Source: JANPJV01 sp031425695 (lineage in GTDB: Bacteria; Pseudomonadota; Gammaproteobacteria; Xanthomonadales; SZUA-5). Taken from it: DNA of 34,431 nucleotides. Shown here piece after piece: positions 1 to 7,619 of this stretch (positions within the stretch are counted from its first letter, which is position 1; each line of letters begins with the position of its first letter). The stretch spans positions 1 to 34,431 of the forward strand of contig JANPJV010000145.1 in NCBI GenBank assembly GCA_031425695.1. Reading direction: 5' to 3'. The notes under the pieces are model-generated. The model made no database searches and was not told where the DNA came from. It worked only from the letters and a program-made list of their open reading frames with translations. Position numbers and translations under genes: made by a program.

Positions 1-111
1 CGGACCTTGTCCGGACGCTTTTGGAGCTCTGTGGGTCCGGACCTTGTCCGGACGCTTTTAGAGCTCTGTAGGTCCGGAGCTTGTCCCGACGCTGTTGCTG
101 AGGTAAAGAGC
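1..111. repeat. 37-bp tandem repeat built on the GTCCGGAC palindrome
   Basis: Three consecutive units with a 37-base period start at about 1, 38 and 75. The first two are nearly identical and the third is diverged. Each unit contains GTCCGGAC-CTT-GTCCGGAC followed by a run of T and GAGCTCTGT. The core is shared with the dispersed repeats near 1536, 1635 and 31141. The left edge of the array lies outside the window. No gene is supported in 1-226. Confidence 0.85.
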
Positions 112-134
112 GTTCGGACAAGGTCCAAACCCAC
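105..134 (-). repeat. Inverted copy of the dispersed GTCCGGAC-type repeat
   Basis: The block reads AAAGAGCGTTCGGACAAGG and continues TCCAAACCCAC. It is the reverse complement of the core in the preceding 37-bp units, with a few changes. It faces the copies at 1-60, so the locus has forward and inverted copies, as in BIME-like clusters. Its right end runs straight into the 14-bp tandem repeat. Confidence 0.7.
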
Positions 135-217
135 AGGTCCAAACCCACAGGTCCAAACCCACAGGTCCGAACCCAAAGGTCTGAATCATAGATCCGAACC
201 CACAAGCTCCAACCCAA
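121..217. repeat. 14-bp tandem repeat, about seven units
   Basis: Units of consensus AGGTCCAAACCCAC follow each other without spacers. The first three (121-162) are identical. The next four are progressively changed (AGGTCCGAACCCAA, AGGTCTGAATCAT, AGATCCGAACCCAC, AAGCTCCAACCC). The unit matches the tail of the neighbouring dispersed repeat, so the array probably arose by slippage from that tail. It lies just beyond the stop codon of the membrane hydrolase gene. Confidence 0.85.
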
Positions 218-226
218 ACGATCAAA

Positions 227-1504
227 TCACAACCCCAACAAATCTGCCCGCGGATGCGCCCATTGCGGCACGCCCTCAGGGCAGGGCTCGCCCGCGAAAT
301 CGGCACGCACGAAACTGGTGAAGTTTGCGCGCCCGAGCGGGCCGTAGCGTTCGTCGGATGCGGAGCGCTCGTCGAGGGAAGGCATGCGTACGAAGCGCAG
401 CCACGTGTCGAAATGACAGCTCTGCGCCCGATACGCACGCAGTGCGGCAAGGCTGAATTCGCGGTCGAAGCTCACGCTCATTGCTGCGGCACCGCCAGGT
501 CCAGCCACGCCAGGCGCGCCCATCTGTGAGCGCTGTGCCAAGCGTGCCGGGCAACTGCTGACCGGAAATACGGCCGGCCACAGACTGAGCATGCCGCGAC
601 GAATTCGATAGCGTTCCGCGCCGGTTTCGACGGAGACGAATACCCAGCACAGCGGATGCGTGGGGAAGGGCGTCATTGCCGCATCGATGACTCGATTTGT
701 GTCGGTTCCGTCGTCGAAGGCCGCGACCACCTGGCCCCGCGCCGCGCGCGAAGCCAGCCCCTGGACGGCGACGAACGCCAGGCAGAGCCCGAACGCGAGC
801 AGCAATCCGCGTCGCTGCACCAAGCCGCTCTTGCTTGTGGTGGGTCTGCGCTGCGCGCGGACGTTGTGGTAGCTGACGCCGGCAACGGCGAGTGCAGCCA
901 GTTCAAGCACGATGACCGCCGTCCACGCCAGAAAACCGTTCGCCGCCAGCCCTATCGGTAGCGCCAGCACACTCACCAGCAACAGCGCACGCACGCGCAG
1001 GCGCTGGATGCTCATCACCAGTGGCAGCACGGGGAGCACCCAGAACACCGGCTCTAGGATGAAGATCGCATCGCCATAGAACCAGCGCGAATCGATCGGA
1101 TGGAAAGGATGCAAGCCGTAGGAATTCAGGAAGTCCATGCCGAGGTGAAGCAGCATCCCGAGCGCCGAGACGACCACCAGCCCGACGCGTGCCGCGACAC
1201 TCGTGCGGAGCAAGCTCCGCGCCGACGGCCAGCACCAGATTGCTGCCCACAGCAAGAGCAACTGCGGCAGCAGCCAGAGCAGGGTGTGTGTATGACCGCG
1301 GTGATGCATGAGGTAGCCGAGCGGCTGCGGCAACAGCGGCGTCAGCAACAAATCAAGATCAGGAAAATTGCTCGACACCAGCGCCGCAACCAGCAGCAAT
1401 CGCCGCCGTTGCCGCTGCGCACCCGGATCGCGCTCCCGCGCGAGGCTGCGCTGCACCAGTTCGCCGACTGCCAGGCCGATGAGGGAATGGCTGAGGTTGT
1501 CCAT
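227..1504 (-). CDS. YdjM/DUF457-type metal-dependent membrane hydrolase
   Basis: This 425-residue multi-pass membrane protein belongs to the inner-membrane 'metal-dependent hydrolase' group (DUF457, YdjM/YbcI type). The N-terminus MDNLSHSLIGLAVGEL, the acidic PDLDL stretch (about 48-52) and the histidine motif HHRGHTHT (about 67-74) are the family hallmarks. A second conserved block near residues 120-150 carries HLGMDFLNSYG and then HPIDSRWFYGD. About seven hydrophobic segments fill the first 250 residues. The C-terminal 170 residues look soluble and are less recognisable. The physiological substrate of the family is not established. No clear Shine-Dalgarno sequence precedes the ATG, but the start fits the family N-terminus. 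The gene ends in the repeat-rich left edge and starts next to a dispersed repeat at 1536, so it appears monocistronic. Confidence 0.85.
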   Translation of the reverse strand: MDNLSHSLIGLAVGELVQRSLARERDPGAQRQRRRLLLVAALVSSNFPDLDLLLTPLLPQPLGYLMHHRGHTHTLLWLLPQLLLLWAAIWCWPSARSLLRTSVAARVGLVVVSALGMLLHLGMDFLNSYGLHPFHPIDSRWFYGDAIFILEPVFWVLPVLPLVMSIQRLRVRALLLVSVLALPIGLAANGFLAWTAVIVLELAALAVAGVSYHNVRAQRRPTTSKSGLVQRRGLLLAFGLCLAFVAVQGLASRAARGQVVAAFDDGTDTNRVIDAAMTPFPTHPLCWVFVSVETGAERYRIRRGMLSLWPAVFPVSSCPARLAQRSQMGAPGVAGPGGAAAMSVSFDREFSLAALRAYRAQSCHFDTWLRFVRMPSLDERSASDERYGPLGRANFTSFVRADFAGEPCPEGVPQWAHPRADLLGL

Positions 1505-1535
1505 GGGCGGATGTTAGAGGGTGCGCGTTGCGTTA

Positions 1536-1565
1536 GTGGGTCCGGACCTTGTTCCGGACGATTTT
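1536..1565 (+). repeat. Dispersed GTCCGGAC-type repeat, forward copy
   Basis: The block begins GTGGGTCCGGACCTTG and continues TTCCGGACGATTTT. It matches the units at 1-60 with one inserted T. With the inverted copy at 1635-1662 it forms a head-to-head pair between two minus-strand genes. A partial copy (GTGGGTCCGG) lies at 1602-1611. Confidence 0.8.
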
Positions 1566-1634
1566 GATTGAATCTCGCGGAAGACCTTGCTCATGCTTTG
1601 CGTGGGTCCGGAAGCCTATCCCCGGTCATGGTAG

Positions 1635-1662
1635 AAAGCGTTCGGACAAGGTCCGAACCCAC
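1635..1662 (-). repeat. Dispersed GTCCGGAC-type repeat, inverted copy
   Basis: The 28 bases begin AAAGCGTTCGGACAAGG and end TCCGAACCCAC. They are identical, base for base, to the copy at 31141-31168 almost 30 kb away. The copy lies 11 bases beyond the stop codon of the kinase/FGE gene and pairs with the forward copy at 1536. A role as a transcription-end or BIME-like element is possible but not shown. Confidence 0.85.
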
Positions 1663-1672
1663 AAGAGCCGCA

Positions 1673-4093
1673 CTACCCCACCGACCTTCCCACCCTTACC
1701 CCCAGCCCGAAATACCGATAAGCCGGGTCGGCCTGGTAGCGGCACGCGGAGCGTACGCTGGCCTGATGGAAGGGCCAGGCGCCGCCGCGGTAGGGGCGGC
1801 GGGTGGGGTCATCGCCGGCGCACCAGGTGCAGGCGTTACCGGCCATGCCGCGCACGCCGTACGGACTTTCGTCGACCGGTTGGCTGTGCACGGAGGTGGT
1901 CGCCGACAGCCCGGCAACGCTGTCGCGCATGCGGCTGAAGGTGGCATCGAAGCCATCGCCCCACGGATAGATGCGACTATCGACGCCGCGTGCGGCCTTT
2001 TCCCATTCGTCTTCGGTGAGCAGGCGCATGCCGCTCCAGCGGGCGAAGGCGTCGGCGCACCACCAGTCGATATGGACGATCGGGGCGGCGGGATCCCAGG
2101 CATCCGGCAACACGATGCGCGCGCCCTCGCGGCGGCCGACGATCGGGCCGCCAGTCTGCTCGCGCGGTGCGACGCGCTCCGCGTCGTCGACCGCACCGGC
2201 ATCGACGAGCGCATCGAGAAAGTCCTGGTATTCGCGATTGGTCACCGCGAAGCGGCGCACGGCGTAGGCGTCCAGCCACACCTGCTCGGCGCGGGCCGAT
2301 CCGCTCGCGAGGAGATCGCCGCCACGTTGATACCAGCCCGCCGGCACGTAGATCTCGTCTGGCTGCAAGCTCGGCGGAATCGCAATGGCGCGCGGCCCGT
2401 CTTCGCCCGGGGCCATGCCGTGCCAATGCTCGAGCCGGCCGATCGAGACGGGATAGCGCACTGGCAACGGACCGTCGCCATCGAGCACCAACAGCCAGTT
2501 GCCCTTCGCCAGCGTCACCGACTCCAACGGGGTACGCCCAAGGCGACCCGCCGCTTCGGCGACGCGCCGACGCCCGCGCTCGACATAGCGATAGAGATCG
2601 ACGGTCACGCCAGCAGGCTCGGTGACCAGCGTGAGCGTGCCATCGCCCGCGAGCCAGAGCGCGTGCTCGCCGCGATCGTGCGTGCGCAGTAATGACTCGA
2701 ATCGATGCGCGCCCGGATCGCCACGTTGCTCCGCGTGTTCGTGGCGCTGGCGATAGTGGCGCGCGAGCTCGGTGTGCGCCTCGGGCAGGTCCGGCACGTC
2801 CGAGAGCGCGGCATACAGCAGGCGCACAATGCGGCTCTCTTCAGCCTCGACCCGCTCGAAGAGATGTCGCGCCTGATCTTCCAGGTCCCAGGCGGGCTTC
2901 TTGACGTCGGCGCTCTCCCAAGGCTTGAGCGCCTCCAGACGCGCGCGCGCCTCCTGCAGCATCGACTGTGCGTCGACTTCGAGCGCTGCCAGCGCCGGGA
3001 TCAATGCCTGCGCTTCGGCGACCTTGGCGAGCGCCTGCTCGCGCTTGCGTGCGCCTTCGGTCCACGCGGCGATCTCGGCGCTGAGCGCTGCCGCATCGGC
3101 GAAGCGCTCGATGGGATCTCGCGCCATCGCCCGCTCGGAGGCCGCGACCAATTCTTCTGGCATGGGCGGCGGCTTGGCCCCCGGCTCGGGGCGCTCTTCC
3201 GGGAGCATCGCGGCGTCGTCGGTGTCGGTCTCGCCCTGCACGATCAAGGTCGATTGCACGCTGCCCGTGCTGCGCCCAGCCGGACGCCGGACCAGCGCCA
3301 GCGGCGCCGGCGGGCCCGCGATCACCTGTTGCAGCACCGCGCGCGCGTTGCCCTGCAGGTATGGCGGCCGGCCTGACAGAATCTGGTACAGGATCGCGCC
3401 GAGCGAGTACACGTCGCTCGTCGGACCCATGCGCAAGGTGTGCCCGAGCGCCTGCTCCGGCGGCATGTACGCCGGCGTGCCCGAGATCGTTCCGAGCGAT
3501 GTTGCCAGCGCATCGCCCTCGGAGCGATCGGTGCACACCGCCCGCTCGCCGGCAGCGCGCCCGACCACCATGGCGATGCCCCAGTCGAGCACCAGCACTT
3601 CGCCAAACTCACCCACCATGATGTTCTGGGGCTTGAGATCGCGGTGCACCACGCCGCGCGAATGCGCATAGGCGACCGCATCGCAGATGGCACGGAATGC
3701 CTCGATCAGGCGCCGGAATCCCCAGCCGTCCGCGGTCACCGCGGCAGCCCCGTCGAAGCTCTGGTGTACCTCGTCGATCACCTGCGCCAGCGTGCGACCC
3801 TGGACTTCCTTCATCGTGAAATAGCTGCGTCCATCGGCCAGCCGGCCGATCTCGTGGACCGGAACGATGCCCGGATGCTGCAACTGCGCGGTGGCCTGCG
3901 CTTCCTCGATGAAACGCGCGGCCAGGATCGCATCGTCGGCGACATCCTGGCGCAGGATCTTCATCGCCATCACCCGGTTGAGCCGCCGGTCGCGCACGCG
4001 CCGCACCTCGGCCATGCCGCCGATGCCAATCAGTCCTAGATCCTCATAATCCGGCGAGACGAAGGTTTCGATGAGCATGGAAAGCATCGCCAT
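1673..4093 (-). CDS. Ser/Thr protein kinase fused to a formylglycine-generating-enzyme-like domain
   Basis: The 806-residue protein starts with a Hanks-type kinase domain. It has a glycine loop GIGGMAEV (about 23-30), catalytic lysine in AMKIL (45), HRDLKPQN (150-157) and DWG in place of DFG (170-172), a substitution seen in a bacterial kinase subgroup. A helical, charged linker follows. The last 240 residues or so form a SUMF1/FGE-sulfatase (C-type lectin-like) domain, recognisable by YVPAGWYQRGG, FAVTNREYQDFL, LLTEDEWEKAARG, YPWGD, GMAGNACTWC and RGGAW. No transmembrane segment is evident. I chose the ATG at 4093 because GAGGAG lies five bases upstream; a longer reading frame opens at 4207. 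Kinase activity is likely. The FGE-like domain may bind ligand or be a nonheme enzyme of the EgtB/PvdO type, and its role here is unknown. Confidence 0.9.
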   Translation of the reverse strand: MAMLSMLIETFVSPDYEDLGLIGIGGMAEVRRVRDRRLNRVMAMKILRQDVADDAILAARFIEEAQATAQLQHPGIVPVHEIGRLADGRSYFTMKEVQGRTLAQVIDEVHQSFDGAAAVTADGWGFRRLIEAFRAICDAVAYAHSRGVVHRDLKPQNIMVGEFGEVLVLDWGIAMVVGRAAGERAVCTDRSEGDALATSLGTISGTPAYMPPEQALGHTLRMGPTSDVYSLGAILYQILSGRPPYLQGNARAVLQQVIAGPPAPLALVRRPAGRSTGSVQSTLIVQGETDTDDAAMLPEERPEPGAKPPPMPEELVAASERAMARDPIERFADAAALSAEIAAWTEGARKREQALAKVAEAQALIPALAALEVDAQSMLQEARARLEALKPWESADVKKPAWDLEDQARHLFERVEAEESRIVRLLYAALSDVPDLPEAHTELARHYRQRHEHAEQRGDPGAHRFESLLRTHDRGEHALWLAGDGTLTLVTEPAGVTVDLYRYVERGRRRVAEAAGRLGRTPLESVTLAKGNWLLVLDGDGPLPVRYPVSIGRLEHWHGMAPGEDGPRAIAIPPSLQPDEIYVPAGWYQRGGDLLASGSARAEQVWLDAYAVRRFAVTNREYQDFLDALVDAGAVDDAERVAPREQTGGPIVGRREGARIVLPDAWDPAAPIVHIDWWCADAFARWSGMRLLTEDEWEKAARGVDSRIYPWGDGFDATFSRMRDSVAGLSATTSVHSQPVDESPYGVRGMAGNACTWCAGDDPTRRPYRGGAWPFHQASVRSACRYQADPAYRYFGLGVRVGRSVG

Positions 4094-4248
4094 TGGCTCC
4101 TCGCATCCTACAAGAGCCGCTCCACTCGTTGGCTTCGCGGATTCGCCGAAGTCGCGCAGGAATCGGTCGGTACCTTCGGCGTTTCCCGTTCGTCGGCCCA
4201 AGCGCACGCTGGCCCGGCAGACGGTGCAGGTAGCAGGCCAACTCGTGC

Positions 4249-5028
4249 TTACGGAAACTCCGGTTCAACCAACTGCTCGATCGCCGGCCACGCGAACAGA
4301 TAGCCCTGCATGAGCCGCACGCCCAGGGCGGAGAGCACATCGCGCTCATGCGTGGTCTCGATACCTTCGGCGATGACTTCGATATTGAGCCGCAAGGCGA
4401 CTTGGAGGATGCCGGCGACAATCGCCTGGCGCACCAGATCGGTGTGGATGTTGCGGGTCAACGCCATGTCGAGCTTGATGATGTGCGGCTGGAAGCTGGC
4501 GAGCAGATTAAGGCCCGAATAGCCAGCGCCGAAGTCATCGATGGCGGTGGTGAAACCGCGCTTGCTGTACTCGTCGAAGATCCGTTTCAAGTGCGAGGGA
4601 TCGTCTATCCGTTCGACCTCGGTGACCTCGAACATCAGCCGATCGAGCGGGAAATCGAACTGCTGCGCGGCTTCCAGGGTTGCACGGATACAGGTCTCCG
4701 GGCGATAGACCGCATTCGGCAGGAAGTTGATGCTGAGTTTGCAATCGGCAATCCGGTGCAGGCCCAAGCGCGCGGCAAGCTCGATCGCCTTGACCCGACA
4801 AGCTTGATCGAAGCGGTAGCGATTCTGGTCGTTGACCCGCGCGAGCACGCTCGCAGCCGGCGCGCCATCAATGCCGCGAACCAGCGCCTCGTAGGCAAAC
4901 AATCGACGTTGCGGGAGATCGACGATCGGCTGGAATGCCATCGTAAAAGCGAAGTCGAGCTCATCGCTGTTGCGGCATTCGGCGCAGCCGACGGAGCGGA
5001 AAGGGTTGCTGAAGTGGGTCTTGCTCAT
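4249..5028 (-). CDS. EAL-domain cyclic-di-GMP phosphodiesterase
   Basis: This 259-residue cytoplasmic protein is essentially a stand-alone EAL domain, expected to hydrolyse c-di-GMP to pGpG. The catalytic set looks complete: EALVRG (47-52), Asn in SINFLPN, EVTE (134-137), DDFGAGYSGL (164-173), Lys185 in IIKLD, EGIET (221-225) and QGYLF (241-245). The N-terminus has no sensor domain, only about 30 residues containing Cys15-Ala-Glu-Cys18, which could bind metal or be redox-active. The start is supported by AGGGGAC shortly upstream of the ATG. The gene is divergent from the CECP-module gene at 5369, with about 340 bases between them, so the two may share regulation. Activity is inferred from motifs only. 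Confidence 0.92.
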   Translation of the reverse strand: MSKTHFSNPFRSVGCAECRNSDELDFAFTMAFQPIVDLPQRRLFAYEALVRGIDGAPAASVLARVNDQNRYRFDQACRVKAIELAARLGLHRIADCKLSINFLPNAVYRPETCIRATLEAAQQFDFPLDRLMFEVTEVERIDDPSHLKRIFDEYSKRGFTTAIDDFGAGYSGLNLLASFQPHIIKLDMALTRNIHTDLVRQAIVAGILQVALRLNIEVIAEGIETTHERDVLSALGVRLMQGYLFAWPAIEQLVEPEFP

Positions 5029-5368
5029 CTAGTCCCCTGTCGAGCTTGCAACGTGGGACGCGTTGCGTGCGCTGAGCAGATGGATGCGTTGCGTGATGCA
5101 GCCACTGGCTCATCCCTGGGCTCTTCCATCCACTACCGTCGCAACGCAGCAGACACTGATCGGCCGCCGCGTCCCAAGGAAGCAGGCGCGACTGACACGC
5201 TGGGTTGCCAGGCCCAGCATAGGGCAATGCAGCGGCTCCATGTATCAAGCCGGCACCAACGTACGATGCGGTAAATGGCGCTGATAGGAAAGTTCAATGG
5301 TCAGGAAGCCTGCTGTCACATGACCCAGTGTCACACTACGATCCCGCCGTCGTTCTGGAATCGTCGCC
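5029..5368. other. Intergenic region between divergent EAL and CECP-module genes
   Basis: No gene is supported here. The region must hold promoters for both flanking genes, but I cannot name -10/-35 boxes with confidence. A direct repeat TGTCACA occurs at 5314-5320 and 5329-5335, about 35 bases before the plus-strand start. It could be a protein-binding site. Confidence 0.4.
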
Positions 5369-6097
5369 ATGGTCAATCTCGCAATTTTTCATTCCACGCT
5401 CCCTGAATACCTGCGCAGCACTGGGAGTGAGGGCGACCAGAAAAACATGCAAATCGTATTGTCGACGGATCAGCGCTCCACCTTGCTCGAGGCGGCGGGC
5501 AAAGTGAAGGTCGATGCACTGGTCGCGGATTTGCTGCTCCTGGGTGACACGCCGGAGGTGGCGATCCTGGAACTCGAGCGCGCGCTGAAGCCCGAATTGA
5601 CGGTGGTCGTGTACGCTTTCGCCAAGTGGGATCAAATTGAACGCCTGCGCGGTCCGCACCGGCAGTTGATGCGCGCGCCAGTGAGTGCGCGGGCGCTGCG
5701 TTCGAACATGCTCGGGCTGATCGTCAGACACCTTACGCAGGCGCCGGCGGCGCCGACTGCCGCGCCGGTCGAGTCGGGCCTGCTGCGCGTGGAGCAGCAG
5801 GCGCCGATGCGTCGTTTCGACGACATGCAACTGGCGGCCTTGCAGGACGTGGTCAGTGCCGTGGACTGTGAATGCCCGAACCAGGTCGCCGATCTGGTGC
5901 TTGCGCTGAATGCCTTCGAGACCTATTCCGCTCAATGCCAGAACAAGAACGAGAAGGACGCGAAGATGCACCAGTTGCTGGCGCGCGTAACTGGCCACGC
6001 CCGAGCGGTCATGGAGTACGGCTTGAAGGAGTTGTGCGCATTCGAGGGCATCGATCCCGTACAGTTGGTGAAGCGCAACAACCGCAAAGCGGGCTGA
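5369..6097 (+). CDS. Receiver-like protein with a C-terminal CECP module
   Basis: This 242-residue cytoplasmic protein has no family name I recognise. Residues 1-120 look like an alpha/beta receiver-type fold (alternating segments NLAIFHS, MQIVLS, ALVADLLLLGD, LTVVVYAF) without an obvious phosphoacceptor set. After an Ala/Pro linker, residues 150-230 form a helical module with Cys167-Glu-Cys-Pro170, FETYSAQC and EFEGI-like CAFEGI. That module aligns without gaps to the C-terminus of the MerR-type regulator at 11998-13041, about 34 of 81 positions identical by eye. This protein therefore resembles that regulator without its DNA-binding domain. The frame upstream of the ATG opens only at 5324, so no N-terminal HTH is being missed. 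A signalling or anti-regulator role is inference. Confidence 0.75.
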   Translation: MVNLAIFHSTLPEYLRSTGSEGDQKNMQIVLSTDQRSTLLEAAGKVKVDALVADLLLLGDTPEVAILELERALKPELTVVVYAFAKWDQIERLRGPHRQLMRAPVSARALRSNMLGLIVRHLTQAPAAPTAAPVESGLLRVEQQAPMRRFDDMQLAALQDVVSAVDCECPNQVADLVLALNAFETYSAQCQNKNEKDAKMHQLLARVTGHARAVMEYGLKELCAFEGIDPVQLVKRNNRKAG

Positions 6098-6166
6098 GAT
6101 AACGCGAGGTCGCCCTGTCGGCGTCCCTTTTCACCCATCGAAACTTGGAGTCGCGACGCGCTGAAA

Positions 6167-6190
6167 CTTCTCCCCGCAAGCGGGGAGAAG
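6167..6190. repeat. Perfect 11-bp stem hairpin repeat
   Basis: CTTCTCCCCGC and GCGGGGAGAAG are separated by AA. The hairpin lies 70 bases after the CECP-module gene. It could end transcription, but no T-tract follows. Very similar hairpins recur as REP-like elements in many proteobacteria. Confidence 0.7.
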
Positions 6191-6244
6191 GGCGGGTCCG
6201 TTGCGCGAAAGGCAGGGGCGGAACGCCTGTTCAGGCGTACCTCG

Positions 6245-6827
6245 TTACCGGTCCGCGGATTTCTCCAACGCTCGAGGTAGTACAGGCGCGTTGTACCGGT
6301 CGGTGAGGTGCTGGTAGCCGTCTGGAGCCGTTTGATTCCCGCGGCGAGATCGACGCTGAGGACGTTGTACTGCTCGAAGAACCGGGCAGGCAGGCGAGCC
6401 GCTGCGGCCCGGCGGGCTCGTCGTCGAAGTAGCCGTTGCCGTGGAATCCGGGCTGGTGATGGCGGTGGTTTCCGATCACGTTGATCTCGATGGCCTTGAA
6501 ACTGGCCTCATGCCAGCGCTCCACTGCCGCAACCAAAACCGGATCCTCCAGCCGAGGCTGCGGAACTCCGCGAGCGCAGCCACCACGCGGTCCTCCGCCG
6601 AGAGCAGGCGCAGCCCCTCTTTGATTGCTACTCGAGCGTGCGCGATCCACGCCTCCTGGATCGGAGTGGTCGCCGCGGAGGCGGGCGCTGCCTGCAGGAT
6701 GTGCTCGCTCGCCGCTCGACAGCACCCCCGGCGCCAGAGTCACCGCTGCCGGATCCGAAGGTTCGCTTCACGACGAAACGTTCGGTGTCAGGCGCTTGAC
6801 GTTCTTTGCGCGCGCAGCACTCACCAT
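6245..6827 (-). pseudogene. Probable decayed gene of unknown family
   Basis: No intact frame spans this stretch, but coding-like reading with GC-rich third positions can be followed on the minus strand if frames are changed. It begins at an ATG at 6825-6827 (MVSAARAKNVKRLTPNVSS, then TGA). It continues as SEPSDPAAVTLAPGVLSSGE, then IQEAWIAHARVAIKEGLRLL and SAEDRVVAALAEF. Next come VERWHEASFKAIEINVIGNH and FHGNGYFDDEPAG, and finally LPARFFEQYNVLSVDLAAGI. One in-frame stop and at least three frameshifts would be needed. I do not recognise the family. Alternatives are sequencing errors in a real gene, or chance openness in GC-rich DNA. The rest of 6098-6953 holds only the hairpin at 6167 and the promoter region before 6954. 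Confidence 0.4.
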
Positions 6828-6910
6828 GCCCGGAAGCAGCCCGGGGCTTCAATTTCTCAACAGCCTGCTAATCGAGCCTGGAATTGCCAGACGCCTGTCA
6901 TAGCAATAAG

Positions 6911-6938
6911 ATACGACGTATAGAGTTGTACATCGTAT
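6911..6938. promoter_or_regulatory. Candidate TetR operator/promoter
   Basis: ATACGACGTAT at 6911-6921 is a perfect 5-1-5 palindrome. ATACGA (6911-6916) is also mirrored by TCGTAT (6933-6938). The stretch is AT-rich compared with its surroundings and ends 15 bases before the TetR start codon, where an autoregulatory operator is expected. The assignment is positional inference. Confidence 0.5.
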
Positions 6939-6953
6939 TGATATGGTGGACCG

Positions 6954-7619
6954 ATGACAGATTCCGTTGCATCCGCAGGCGGGCGCCGGCAGCGTAAGCG
7001 AGCGCAAACCGCGAATCACCTGGCAGCTACCGCGTTCCGTCTGTTCGAGGCGCATGGCTTTGAGACGGTCGCGATGGAGCAGATCGCTGCCGAAGCTGAC
7101 GTCGCGAAAGCCACCCTCTACAACTACTTCCCGGTCAAGGAAGCGCTGATCGCGCACTGCTTTCGAGAAGACATTGCCGCTGGCATGGTCGACCGAGCGG
7201 CTGCACTCACCGCGCATGAGACCTTTGAGGCACGCATGCGCTATCTGCTGTGCGAATCGGCTGCCTGGCACTCCGCGCGCAAGGCTTATCTACCTCACTA
7301 CCTGCGCTACCTGACCAGTCAGGCCCGATATGGCGAAGAGGCTCCCCAAGTCAAATCCCTCGACAGCGGTAGCCGTCAGATTCTCACCCTGATGTTTGCG
7401 GCCGCCCAGGCATCGGGGGAGGTCGATACGCGACAGACGGCTGCGCAAATCGCCTGGAGCTTCGAGTACCTGCTCTTCGGTGCGGTCGCCGCTTGGCTCA
7501 CCGATCCAAGCATGGATCTGACGGCAAGATTCCTCGCCGCGTTCGACCTGACCATGCGCGGCATGGCAACCATCTCAGCAACGAAACAACCGAAATCACG
7601 CGGCGCAGGAGCCAAGTAA
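6954..7619 (+). CDS. TetR/AcrR-family transcriptional regulator
   Basis: The 221-residue protein has a typical TetR N-terminal DNA-binding domain. AATAFRLFEAHGFETVAMEQ (about 24-43), the recognition helix region and KATLYNYFPVKEALIAHCF follow in the usual order. The helical C-terminal ligand-binding part is not assignable to a known ligand. Its stop codon overlaps the P450 start (TAATG), so the two are almost certainly co-transcribed and translationally coupled. It probably represses its own operon through the palindrome at 6911-6938 and releases it when a substrate-like compound binds. The start follows GGTGG at suitable spacing; the Shine-Dalgarno match is modest. Confidence 0.92.
   Translation: MTDSVASAGGRRQRKRAQTANHLAATAFRLFEAHGFETVAMEQIAAEADVAKATLYNYFPVKEALIAHCFREDIAAGMVDRAAALTAHETFEARMRYLLCESAAWHSARKAYLPHYLRYLTSQARYGEEAPQVKSLDSGSRQILTLMFAAAQASGEVDTRQTAAQIAWSFEYLLFGAVAAWLTDPSMDLTARFLAAFDLTMRGMATISATKQPKSRGAGAK

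Noticed and set aside
1..217. CRISPR-like array
   Set aside because: Units are 14 or 37 bases and directly abutting, with no unique spacers; no cas gene is present.
1568..2692. 374-codon plus-strand open frame
   Set aside because: Antisense to the FGE-like part of the kinase fusion and beginning inside the dispersed repeat; no recognisable domain.
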